A stretch of DNA of 64,000 bases from Dechloromonas denitrificans (GTDB taxonomy: Bacteria > Pseudomonadota > Gammaproteobacteria > Burkholderiales > Rhodocyclaceae): positions 111,588 to 175,587 of the forward strand of contig NZ_LODL01000002.1 in assembly GCF_001551835.1 (NCBI RefSeq), read 5' to 3'. Made by a program: the position numbers and the translations under genes. Shown in pieces: positions 1 through 9,314 of this stretch. Position 1 is the first letter of the stretch; every line of letters starts with the position of its first letter. The notes under the pieces were generated by a model. It saw nothing but the letters and a program-made list of their open reading frames with translations. It searched no databases and was not told the DNA's origin.

Positions 1-141
1 TGGTCGAGCGACAAGACCGGGGCAGGCAAAACTGGTATTGGCAATGACTTGCCATGCCCTGATTGTGACGTTCAGAAAATGCCGTTGATATTCCGGTTTA
101 CAGGTAAGCCCTTACCGCAAACCGGGCAGCCTGGGCTGCGC
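1..141. other. window edge, no assignable gene
   Basis: These 141 bases lie beyond the stop codon of the FHA-domain gene. On the minus strand one frame reads a short CPVCGK-type stretch ending in a stop near base 72, but it only continues an out-of-frame shadow of the neighbouring gene and has no start of its own. A gene beginning here and running off the left edge cannot be excluded. Confidence 0.4.
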
Positions 142-1035
142 TCAAGGCGGGCTGGTCTGGAACCGGATCGACTCGACGCCCTTGGCCGACGACGGCGCAC
201 CGAGGTAGAGACAACCCCGGCCGAACAGCGCCTGTTCCTTGTTATGGACAAAGATTTCGATCTGCTCGTCGAGGACCAGATAGGTACCGTTCGCGCTGCG
301 GTCGACAAAGAAAAAATGGTCAAAACGGCGTTCGATCCGGCCATGCAGCCGCGAACAGCGGGCGTCGCGCAGGACGATGTCCGAATCGGGCTGCCGCCCC
401 ACGGTCAGGAAGGATTGCCGCTCGTCAACATGCTGGGCCATGCCGCGATGGTGCAGATACAGGCAATCCGCCGTCCGCCCGATATCCGAGAGCATGCTGC
501 GCACGGCGTGCGGATCGCCGTCCTGCCAGGCAATCTGGCAGATGCCGAGTTGCCGCTTGCCGCAACTGAGCGGCAGGTCGAGACCACCGTCCGCCGCCAG
601 CAGCAGGCGCGGCAACAGCTTCAGGCGGCGCGGCAGACTGAGCAGGATATGCGCCGGATCGGCCATCGCCGACAGGCTGGCGGCAGGGTTCGGCCCGTCG
701 CCTGAGAAAAACCGGGCTTCAGCCGTCTGGTGGCCGGAGCAGACGCCAACCCGCACTGCCAGCGGCTGGCCGGCATAGCGCGGCAAGTCGGCGACCCGGT
801 GCTGGATATCGATGCCCGCCTGCAAGGCCTGGCCGCCATCGCTGAAGAAGGCGGTCAGGTTGCTGCCGGCTTGCCTGACCAGGCGACCACCATGATTTTC
901 GAGAACGTGCCGGATCCGTTTCTCGCAACGACCGAGCACATACTGGATTTCCTCCTGATTCAGGCTGCCGGCCAAACGCCCGCCGCCGCCGAGATCGACA
1001 CTCAGGACGGATAAGCCATCATCGTTCATCGCCAT
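142..1035 (-). CDS. nucleotidyl-cyclase-like domain + FHA domain protein
   Basis: This 297-residue protein probably acts in cytoplasmic signalling. Residues about 10-150 resemble a class III nucleotidyl cyclase fold, with an N-terminal strand before GGGGRLAG, the HGGRLVRQAGSNLTAFF segment and a later strand-turn. The metal-binding Asp pattern of active cyclases is not clear, so catalysis is doubtful. The C-terminal third is a convincing FHA domain, with VGRQPDSDIVL, CSRLHGRIE and DRSANGTY, the residues that bind phosphothreonine. I chose the ATG at 1035 because GAGG lies about 6 bases upstream; an in-frame ATG a few codons earlier lacks this. The phosphorylated partner is not identifiable here. 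The FHA call is firm and the cyclase-like call moderate. Confidence 0.75.
   Translation of the reverse strand: MAMNDDGLSVLSVDLGGGGRLAGSLNQEEIQYVLGRCEKRIRHVLENHGGRLVRQAGSNLTAFFSDGGQALQAGIDIQHRVADLPRYAGQPLAVRVGVCSGHQTAEARFFSGDGPNPAASLSAMADPAHILLSLPRRLKLLPRLLLAADGGLDLPLSCGKRQLGICQIAWQDGDPHAVRSMLSDIGRTADCLYLHHRGMAQHVDERQSFLTVGRQPDSDIVLRDARCSRLHGRIERRFDHFFFVDRSANGTYLVLDEQIEIFVHNKEQALFGRGCLYLGAPSSAKGVESIRFQTSPP
297..306 (+). repeat. uptake-sequence-like core TGCGGTCGAC
   Basis: The core is preceded by GC and followed after 4 bases by AAAAAATGG and then CAAAACG. It lies inside the FHA gene, on the opposite strand. Confidence 0.6.
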
Positions 1036-1073
1036 GCCAAACCTCATTTATTCGCTGGCAGCCATGCCGCCGG

Positions 1074-1397
1074 TCAACGCAAATCCGACTGCCTTTTCCA
1101 GCGTTCGAATTCGGCGAACGAGGCTTCCTCGACTTCGGGAATCCGCCGTTCCGGGGTCCGACGCCGCTCCCTGCCGGTGAACCAGGCGACCGCTTCATCA
1201 AGGCGCCGGTCACCCGCCCGGCGTACCTTGAACGGGACAGGGCGAATCACTCTCCGGCGTGGGGTTTCGCAGGGTGGTGCCGGCATTTCACTGACGGGCG
1301 GCGTTTCGCTGACCAGCGGAGGCGTTTCGGCAGGCACGCCACGCCGTCTGACTTTGCAGAGCACCCATTCACGAAACGAAATTTCCTCGATTTTCAT
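1074..1397 (-). CDS. Arg-rich hypothetical protein
   Basis: I do not recognise this 107-residue protein. It starts MKIEEISFREWVLCKV, has a proline- and glutamate-rich middle (ETPPLVSETPPVSE), then a very basic stretch with many Arg pairs, and ends FERWKRQSDLR. There is no signal peptide or membrane segment. It ends 38 bases before the cyclase-like/FHA gene on the same strand and could be cotranscribed with it. Translation from a further upstream codon would read through structured leader DNA that looks noncoding. The composition suggests an intrinsically disordered or nucleic-acid-binding protein, but this is a guess. Confidence 0.55.
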   Translation of the reverse strand: MKIEEISFREWVLCKVRRRGVPAETPPLVSETPPVSEMPAPPCETPRRRVIRPVPFKVRRAGDRRLDEAVAWFTGRERRRTPERRIPEVEEASFAEFERWKRQSDLR

Positions 1398-1410
1398 AAG
1401 CCGTATCCCT

Positions 1411-1466
1411 CGTCTCGCTGCGCCGGGCAGAGACGCCAGCCTTGATCGTAGGCATCTGCCGCCTAC
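1411..1466 (-). promoter_or_regulatory. two hairpins in leader of Arg-rich gene
   Basis: Bases 1411-1435 form CGTCTC..TGC/GCA..GAGACG, and 1448-1466 form GTAGGC-7 nt-GCCTAC. They lie between the lon stop and the start of the 107-residue gene. They could be a lon terminator or an RNA leader; I could not match a riboswitch consensus. Confidence 0.3.
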
Positions 1467-1536
1467 CGGGAAATACTGAGGCTGCCTTATTTGCGCTAGC
1501 GGGATACAGGTAGTCGGCCGCGCAGGCGGCAATGCC

Positions 1537-1546
1537 GGCGGTCGAC
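1537..1546 (+). repeat. variant uptake-like element (GGCGGTCGAC)
   Basis: One core mismatch. It is followed by TTCAATGG and then CAATTTTCAAGG, the full A/T-tract layout. Intergenic, just past the lon stop codon. Confidence 0.45.
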
Positions 1547-1565
1547 CATCGTTCAATGGCAATTT

Positions 1566-3974
<2,409 letters not shown>

Positions 3975-3986
3975 CGCCGCCTCCGA

Positions 3987-4388
3987 TCAACTCGGCGCCA
4001 AGACAAGGGCCAGGCAACCGTCCTCGAAGACCTGCCGGCGCAGACGATAATCGCTGCGCGGCAGCGCCACCTGGCGCTCGAAGCGGCCATAGGGAATTTC
4101 CAGGCGCTGAATGGCGGCATGCTTAAAATCGGCCGGCATCGACCGTCGACCGCAGACCATCAGGCTGTCGCCGATCAGGCTGACCTCAAGCTGCTCCGGA
4201 TGAACGCCGGGCAAGGCGACCAGCAGATGCAGCTCGTCCCCCTGCGCGTACATATCGACCGCCGGCTCCCAGCACGGCAAGGCATGGACGATATCCAGCA
4301 CGAAATACCGATCCCGCAGGTGCTCGGCATTCCGCAGCAGTTTCAGGGCTTCGGCCCACACCCAGAATCCGGCATCGTGATGGATCAT
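3987..4388 (-). CDS. Hsp20/alpha-crystallin family small heat-shock protein
   Basis: This 133-residue protein is a likely ATP-independent holdase that keeps unfolding proteins soluble. Its alpha-crystallin core is visible as EPAVDMYAQGDELHLLVALPGVHPEQLEVSLIGDSLMVCG, then the FERQVALP segment and a C-terminal strand. The end is short (LALVLAPS), without the usual IxI tail, so oligomerisation may be weaker than in typical members. The N-terminus is also unusual, with FWVWAEALKLLRNAEHLRDRYF. I chose the ATG at 4388, which has a purine-rich GAGGGGGC upstream. It is directly followed by lon, and the pair probably hands substrates from holdase to protease. Confidence 0.85.
   Translation of the reverse strand: MIHHDAGFWVWAEALKLLRNAEHLRDRYFVLDIVHALPCWEPAVDMYAQGDELHLLVALPGVHPEQLEVSLIGDSLMVCGRRSMPADFKHAAIQRLEIPYGRFERQVALPRSDYRLRRQVFEDGCLALVLAPS
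4145..4154 (-). repeat. uptake-sequence-like core TGCGGTCGAC
   Basis: On the minus strand the core is preceded by TC rather than GC. The first tract is not A/T-rich, but CGATTTTAAG follows at the second-tract position. It lies inside hsp20. Confidence 0.5.
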
Positions 4389-4462
4389 TGACCGCCCCCT
4401 CGTGTTTTCATGCATGGCGTAACGTAAAAACCACTGCCCCCGGCGGTCGCCCCATCGAAATA

Positions 4463-4588
4463 TCAGCGGCGCGATAGCGCCATGCCGACAACTTCAATCA
4501 AAACACCAAGACCCAGCAATAAAACGCCGGCCCAGGTGGCCGGCGCGAGAAACATCAAAAGCCCGCCGACAGCAAGGCAGGCCAGCAC
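4463..4588 (-). CDS. possible small membrane protein (41 aa)
   Basis: From a GTG at 4588 this frame encodes a strongly hydrophobic 41-residue peptide, with LAPATWAGVLLLGLGVLIEVVG and a basic end MALSRR, as in a single- or double-pass membrane microprotein. It lies between the AmrS-type gene and hsp20 on the same strand. No good ribosome binding site is visible and the upstream DNA has a short GCATCCG tandem, so expression is uncertain. I do not recognise a family. Confidence 0.35.
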   Translation of the reverse strand: MLACLAVGGLLMFLAPATWAGVLLLGLGVLIEVVGMALSRR

Positions 4589-4636
4589 AAGAAAATGCCG
4601 GATGCCGGATGCCGGTTAGCCTGGCCGGCCGCTGCT

Positions 4637-5734
4637 TCATGACTGCAGCCGCATGTAAACCGGTATCCGCTTCTGCCCGAACGGCCGGCCGAATTTTCCG
4701 AAAACCCCGGCAATGCTCGCTCCGCAATTCGGGCAATTCCCCTGAGGAGTCAATTCATAGCTCAGGATCTCGTACCAGTCGCGAACAACCAGTGCCTGCC
4801 GGCAACTCGGGCAACGGGTGGTTTCCCCCTCCTGATCGTGGACATTGCCGGTATAGACATAGAGCAGCCCCTCGCCGAGCGCGATGCGGCGCGCCATGCT
4901 CAGTGTCGCTGGCGGCGTCGGTGGCACATCGATCATCTTCCAGTCGGGATGAAAGGCGGTGAAATGTAGCGGCACCTCTACCCCCAGCTCGGTCGCCACC
5001 CATTTCGCCAAGGCAGCAATTTCGCCCGCCGAGTCGTTATGGCCGGGAATCAGCAAGGTGGTTATTTCCAGCCAGCAAGTCGTTTCGTGACGAATGTAGC
5101 GGAGGGTATCGAGCACCGGTTGCAGATGGCCGCTGCAAAATTTGAAATAGAAATCCTCGCTAAAGGCCTTCAAATCGACATTGGCCGCATCCATCCGGGC
5201 AAAGAACTCGCGCCGCGGCGCAGCATGGATATAACCTGCGGTCACCGCCACCGTCTTCAGGCCCCGGTCATGGCAGGCATCTGCGGTATCCAGCGCATAT
5301 TCGAGAAAGACCACCGGATCGTTGTAGGTAAAGGCAACGCTATGACAGCCATGCCGGCGGGCCGCCCGGGCAATGGCCTCCGGCGAAGCCTGATCCATCA
5401 GCCGGTCCGTGTCGCGCGATTTGGAAATATCCCAGTTCTGGCAGCACTTGCAGGCCAGATTGCAGCCGGCCGTACCAAAGGAAAAGACACTGGAGCCCGG
5501 ATAAAAATGGTTGAGCGGCTTCTTTTCGATGGGGTCGATACAAAACCCCGAGGAGCGTCCATAGGTGGTCAACACCATCCGGTCATCGACCCGCGCGCGG
5601 ACGAAGCACGCCCCGCGCTGGCCTTCATGCAGCTTGCAGTCACGCGGGCACAGATCGCACTGCAGTCCCCCGTCTTCCAGCATGTGCCAGTAGCGCGCGG
5701 GGTAATGCTGATCAGCTTCGATCATCTGAGCCAT
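4637..5734 (-). CDS. amrS: AmrS-like radical SAM protein
   Basis: This protein of about 365 residues is a radical SAM enzyme of the AmmeMemoRadiSam AmrS type, whose substrate is unknown. The cluster motif is CNLACKCC (CxxxCxxC). Upstream is a conserved Cys set, CDLCPRDCKLHEGQRGACFVR, and downstream are FTYNDPVVFLEY, KAFSEDFYFKFC and HFTAFHPDWKM. The C-terminus adds a zinc-ribbon-like CPSC...CPNC. The usual partners AMMECR1 and Memo are not in this window. The start is uncertain: I used the ATG at 5734, but a GTG at 5791 would add 19 residues, and neither has a strong ribosome binding site. Confidence 0.85.
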   Translation of the reverse strand: MAQMIEADQHYPARYWHMLEDGGLQCDLCPRDCKLHEGQRGACFVRARVDDRMVLTTYGRSSGFCIDPIEKKPLNHFYPGSSVFSFGTAGCNLACKCCQNWDISKSRDTDRLMDQASPEAIARAARRHGCHSVAFTYNDPVVFLEYALDTADACHDRGLKTVAVTAGYIHAAPRREFFARMDAANVDLKAFSEDFYFKFCSGHLQPVLDTLRYIRHETTCWLEITTLLIPGHNDSAGEIAALAKWVATELGVEVPLHFTAFHPDWKMIDVPPTPPATLSMARRIALGEGLLYVYTGNVHDQEGETTRCPSCRQALVVRDWYEILSYELTPQGNCPNCGASIAGVFGKFGRPFGQKRIPVYMRLQS

Positions 5735-6283
5735 ATCCGGGAACCATTTCTTTGCCAGCCAGCGGATTGATCGGGAAGTTCCTTGAAACACCCTTCATCG
5801 CCCGGCTCGCCCAGCCAGAGATGGCAACTGCGAAAACTCCGGATAAATAGACATCCCCCCGCTACTTCTTCGTAATAGCAGAGGGCGCTCATTGAGCGGA
5901 GTGAGGCAACGGTAGGGCACGCAGGGTGTTTGCCGAAACAGTATCCTGCGCAGCCCAAGAGGCCATATACCGGAAAAAGATGGTTTTACTACCCAAAAAC
6001 AAATACAGCCAAGGCATGGCAAGGTGAAGAGACAGATCGACGAAAAAGGCACGCCGGAACACCCCTGCCCGCCTCTCGGCATCAGGTATTCCCAGTACAT
6101 ATTCCAAAGTATTGCTGGCACAAGAGGACTTGAATAACCTGAATACGCTTGCTCTGGTGGGCCTTGCTCAGCAGCTGTCTTTCGGAAGAGCAAGGTTCGA
6201 AGCTGATTTCAGATAAGAAAGTCCATTCCTTACACCTCATCGGTATCGGGCATGGACGCCCAAGGGGAACTCAGGGGGAAAAA
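5735..6283. other. gene-poor stretch of about 550 bp
   Basis: No open frame here has a plausible start, codon pattern and ribosome binding site together. Two overlapping minus-strand frames (5795-6193 and 5889-6107) give hydrophobic fragments without recognisable motifs. The base composition is more A/T-rich than the neighbouring genes. The right end must hold the promoter and leader of the PEP-CTERM gene, and the left end that of the AmrS-type gene. The stretch could also contain remnants of a lost gene. Confidence 0.5.
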
Positions 6284-7153
6284 ATGTCGAAACAACAATC
6301 CATCGTCAATGCCTTGGCGATCTGCATCTTGTGCCTCGCCTCGTCGGTCAAGGCCATGCCGGTGGTAACCTCAAGCAGCACGACAATCACATTCGATCCA
6401 GGCTTTGCAGTTGCTGGAGCCCCAGACGTAGTAGGGCCGATTCCGATTCCTGCCGCCTTTCCGAACTATCAGTATCAAGGCAAAGTTTTCAATGATGCCG
6501 CCTCTGGGGCAATCAGTACGGCAACAGCCGGTATCAGCACACTCACTCGCCCCGATATTTTTGGCGCGATTTTCCCCAATGGGACAGGTGTCGGTCAGAC
6601 AGCACCAGCTGGCGCCGGATTAAATCCGGCAAGGCTGAGAATCGACTTCAACGTCGTGTTCAGCATCAACGGAGCCCCCTTCGGTCCACCGTTGTTTGAT
6701 CAGTTTTACTTCCCCCTGGCCGGCAATGTCGGTGGCAATCCAGGCGATTTCGTCTCATTCGTGCTGGATGCCAAATTCACCGATACGGCGGGCACAGCCT
6801 TCCACGATCTGACCTGTGGATTTATTCTGGCGCAGCCGGGGAACTTCGAGAATCGCGATTGCAAGGGTAAATTTCCGATCTTCGACCCATTGGGCGGCGC
6901 AGCTTTCCTTCCTGTCGGCGATATCGTCACGCTAAACGGCTTTATCGAGTTTAAGGCCAAGGACGATGGACTTGGTACATCATCAATCTATTTTGTCGGC
7001 CCAAGCGGGATCAATCCCCCTCCGGAGTTTTTCACCCCGGAACCCCCTATGCTTTTGCTGGTGGCTCTAGGGTTTTTGGCCATGCCGTTAAAGCGTATCG
7101 CCAGAAAAAAAGCCCCTACCCAGAGCCTTATCGAGCCTTCAAAGGCTTCTTGA
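6284..7153 (+). CDS. PEP-CTERM sorted exported protein
   Basis: This 289-residue protein is probably exported and anchored or released by the PEP-CTERM/exosortase system, which is linked to exopolysaccharide production. It has a Sec signal peptide (ALAICILCLASSVKAMP, residues about 8-25), a long beta-rich body, and a C-terminal tripartite signal: PEP within FTPEPP, the hydrophobic helix MLLLVALGFLAMPL and the basic cluster KRIARKK. About 17 residues follow the basic cluster, more than usual. I chose the ATG at 6284 because it follows AGGGGGAAAAA; the frame extends upstream but the signal peptide fixes this start. The exosortase gene is not in the window, and the function of the body is unknown. 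Confidence 0.8.
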   Translation: MSKQQSIVNALAICILCLASSVKAMPVVTSSSTTITFDPGFAVAGAPDVVGPIPIPAAFPNYQYQGKVFNDAASGAISTATAGISTLTRPDIFGAIFPNGTGVGQTAPAGAGLNPARLRIDFNVVFSINGAPFGPPLFDQFYFPLAGNVGGNPGDFVSFVLDAKFTDTAGTAFHDLTCGFILAQPGNFENRDCKGKFPIFDPLGGAAFLPVGDIVTLNGFIEFKAKDDGLGTSSIYFVGPSGINPPPEFFTPEPPMLLLVALGFLAMPLKRIARKKAPTQSLIEPSKAS

Positions 7154-7158
7154 TAAGG
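7126..7158 (+). terminator. stem-loop spanning the PEP-CTERM stop codon
   Basis: CCTTATC (7126-7132) pairs with GATAAGG (7152-7158), with an inner AGCCTT/AAGGCT stem. The stop TGA lies inside the right arm and no T-run follows, so termination is less certain than mRNA end protection. Confidence 0.45.
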
Positions 7159-7386
7159 AAATAATCCGGCTCAAACTAAAGATCAGGGTTCAGCTGTAAC
7201 AAGGCGGTAATGCGGGACAAATAATATTTCGGCGCTTTCATAACTACTAGAGGATGAGACAAGTGACTGATTCGACGACAAACAACTTTCTGAGCACCAG
7301 TGCAGCGTATCTCGGTTTGGGCATGGCGGTGAAGAGCTGAACGGCTTCGGCCGGATATTGCCTAACACGCGCCAGCACCAACGCCT

Positions 7387-8559
7387 TTAGTACCAGGAGG
7401 AGATCATCCGTTTCCCGAAATGAACGAATGGCTGCTCGATAAGCCTGTAGGTGAATTCAGCAAGCAGTCGGGTAACGACGACTGTGATCAATAGAAACGA
7501 GATTTCGTAAGCAATCGATGCCACGCCCTCTTTGGCGAATGGCCAGATACTGTGCAGAAAAGTGTTGCTGTATCCAAGCACTGCAAAATGCAGGATGTAG
7601 GCGCTGAAACTGACTTTCCCTAGCCCGGTGATGGCCGAATTGATGGCATACCCAGTCGGCTTGAGGATAAGAACAAGCGCCCAGGGCACAAAGCACATTG
7701 ACAGCAGCAGATGGGTCGGCGGCAGCCCCGAAGTAACGTCGAAAAACTTCCTCACCCCATAGAACGAAATCACTAAAAACGTCAGCAGCATGGCTGCTGA
7801 AGCCTGATTCCCGGTGATTTGGCTATCAACAATGCGCTGGCTGATCCCGGGATGCTTGATCAGGTGATAAAGCAAAAAGCCCAACGAGAATATGATCAGG
7901 TGATTCGGCGGCCAGAAATACAGAAAGTTGGCGCGTGCCTCCTGGGCGATTTCCGGGTAAAGCACTTGGCCGTAATGGGAACAGGCGATCAAGACGAGAA
8001 GCGATATCCCGAAAAACACCAGCGACCGGCGCAGATTGGTGACCAATAGCGCGAGCAGCGGGAAGATGAAGTAGAAGCAAAACTCGACGCCGATGCTCCA
8101 CCCGCCCGGCACGGGCGTCCAGCCAGGCACAGTGGGGATCCAATAAGGACTCCACGCATTGTAGAAAAACAGACTGGCGAACAGGAGTTCAAAGCTGAAT
8201 TCACCGGGTGCCACGTTGTAGGCAAACCAGTAAATCAGTATCGCGCTGTAGTAGAAAGGTGCGATTCTGAAAAAGCGACGGATCAGGAACTTGGCACAGC
8301 GCTCGCCGAACGGCCCTGTGCTGCGGTGCCAGGACATCAGCAAGGTGACCGCCGATGCAATGAAGAACAGTTGCACGCCGTAAAAGCCAAGAGACAACAG
8401 GCGCTTTACCGGCCACACCAGTTCGCTGACATAACCCACGGAATGCACGGCGATAACGAGCAAAATCGCGTAGCCACGCAGCGCATCGATAACCTGGAGA
8501 TGATCCTGTTTATCGAAGCCGGCGGTGATGCCGAGGGGCAACTTTTCCAATGCTGTCAT
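7387..8559 (-). CDS. membrane acyltransferase, acyltransferase-3 family
   Basis: This 390-residue integral membrane protein has about ten hydrophobic segments and probably transfers an acetyl or other acyl group to a surface polysaccharide or glycan. The family signature is at the N-terminus, IDALRGYAILLVIAVHSVGY, where the Arg and His are the conserved pair of acyltransferase-3 enzymes. A later segment has WSIGVEFCFYFIFPLLAL, also typical. The stop codon faces the PEP-CTERM gene across 230 bases with no recognisable feature. An exopolysaccharide or O-antigen context would fit the neighbouring PEP-CTERM protein, but no polysaccharide cluster is visible and the acceptor is unknown. Confidence 0.88.
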   Translation of the reverse strand: MTALEKLPLGITAGFDKQDHLQVIDALRGYAILLVIAVHSVGYVSELVWPVKRLLSLGFYGVQLFFIASAVTLLMSWHRSTGPFGERCAKFLIRRFFRIAPFYYSAILIYWFAYNVAPGEFSFELLFASLFFYNAWSPYWIPTVPGWTPVPGGWSIGVEFCFYFIFPLLALLVTNLRRSLVFFGISLLVLIACSHYGQVLYPEIAQEARANFLYFWPPNHLIIFSLGFLLYHLIKHPGISQRIVDSQITGNQASAAMLLTFLVISFYGVRKFFDVTSGLPPTHLLLSMCFVPWALVLILKPTGYAINSAITGLGKVSFSAYILHFAVLGYSNTFLHSIWPFAKEGVASIAYEISFLLITVVVTRLLAEFTYRLIEQPFVHFGKRMISSWY

Positions 8560-8610
8560 CTTGGGCGATAAAGACTTCAGTTAGCTTTTGATTTGACAGC
8601 ATCGTAACGC

Positions 8611-8646
8611 ACAAAAAGAAAAAGCCCCTGATCAACAGGGGCTTTC
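8611..8646 (-). terminator. Rho-independent terminator after tRNA-Ser
   Basis: On the minus strand a 9-bp stem (AAGCCCCTG/CAGGGGCTT, loop of 5) is followed by TTTCTTTTT. It lies 12 bases beyond the tRNA 3' end and before the acyltransferase gene. Confidence 0.85.
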
Positions 8647-8657
8647 TCTTTATAACC

Positions 8658-8748
<91 letters not shown>

Positions 8749-8783
8749 GGAAGGCGCGCATTATAGCAAGCGGATCGGAATAG

Positions 8784-9050
8784 TCAAACAAACTTCCGCA
8801 TTAGAGCCAGGCCAATCCACAGGCAGAACAACACTACAAAACAACATATGCCAATCGTTTTTTCACCGGCCGCTTTGGGCAGCAGATGGGCAACAACTCG
8901 GCGAGGAGCGTGGGTAATCAGGGCGAATAGCTGATAAATCGGATTTGCCTGCCTTTTAGGGCCGGCCAGTAGCGCCAGCATGCCCTGCCCGATCAGGCAA
9001 AGTCCAAGCATTTCGATGATTGCGCGGAGCGCCGCGATCAGGAACAACAT
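8784..9050 (-). CDS. small membrane protein of acetate-symporter operon
   Basis: This 88-residue protein has two or three hydrophobic segments: an N-terminal helix (FLIAALRAIIEMLGLCLIGQGMLALLAG) and a C-terminal one (TIGICCFVVLFCLWIGLALM), joined by a basic loop with HAPRRVVAHLLP. I do not recognise a characterised family. It starts 12 bases after the DUF4212 gene on the same strand, so it is probably the last gene of the symporter operon and may stabilise or modulate the transporter. Confidence 0.7.
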   Translation of the reverse strand: MLFLIAALRAIIEMLGLCLIGQGMLALLAGPKRQANPIYQLFALITHAPRRVVAHLLPKAAGEKTIGICCFVVLFCLWIGLALMRKFV

Positions 9051-9062
9051 TGCAACCTAGGC

Positions 9063-9314
9063 TTACTTGTCTTCGATGCCGTATTTGGCATCCAGTTTGC
9101 GCATGCGGCGGTTGTAGTACCAGATGATGGCCAGATAGATCAGCAGCAGGCCCTGGGCATCCATGTAGAAGCCGAGCGGGAAATCGAGGAAAGTTAAGTC
9201 GTTGAGTTCGCGGGCAAACCAGTTCATTACGAAGGTCAGCGCGATCCAGAGCAGCAACAAGGCGAGGGTCAGACGTTTGGTCTGGCGCCAATAGGCATCG
9301 CTGCTCGGTCTCAC
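9063..9314 (-). CDS. DUF4212 small subunit of sodium/substrate symporter
   Basis: This 83-residue protein with two transmembrane helices is the small partner often found beside VC_2705-type sodium:solute symporters. Visible marks are YWRQTKRLTLALLLLWIALTFVMNWFA at the N-terminus and a second helix GLLLIYLAIIWYYNRRM ending in basic residues. The start is a GTG at 9314 overlapping the stop of the symporter gene by 4 bases (GTGA), which implies translational coupling and roughly equal production. The reading frame continues upstream without stops for a long way, but that part is a shadow of the symporter gene. Confidence 0.88.
   Translation of the reverse strand: MRPSSDAYWRQTKRLTLALLLLWIALTFVMNWFARELNDLTFLDFPLGFYMDAQGLLLIYLAIIWYYNRRMRKLDAKYGIEDK

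Noticed and set aside
1398..1565. Possible cyclic di-GMP riboswitch before the Arg-rich gene
   Set aside because: The paired hairpins lack the conserved GEMM tetraloop-receptor and GCAAAGCC elements.
5795..6193. 132-codon minus-strand frame in the gene-poor stretch
   Set aside because: No ribosome binding site, no motif, unusual composition, and it overlaps another equally poor frame.
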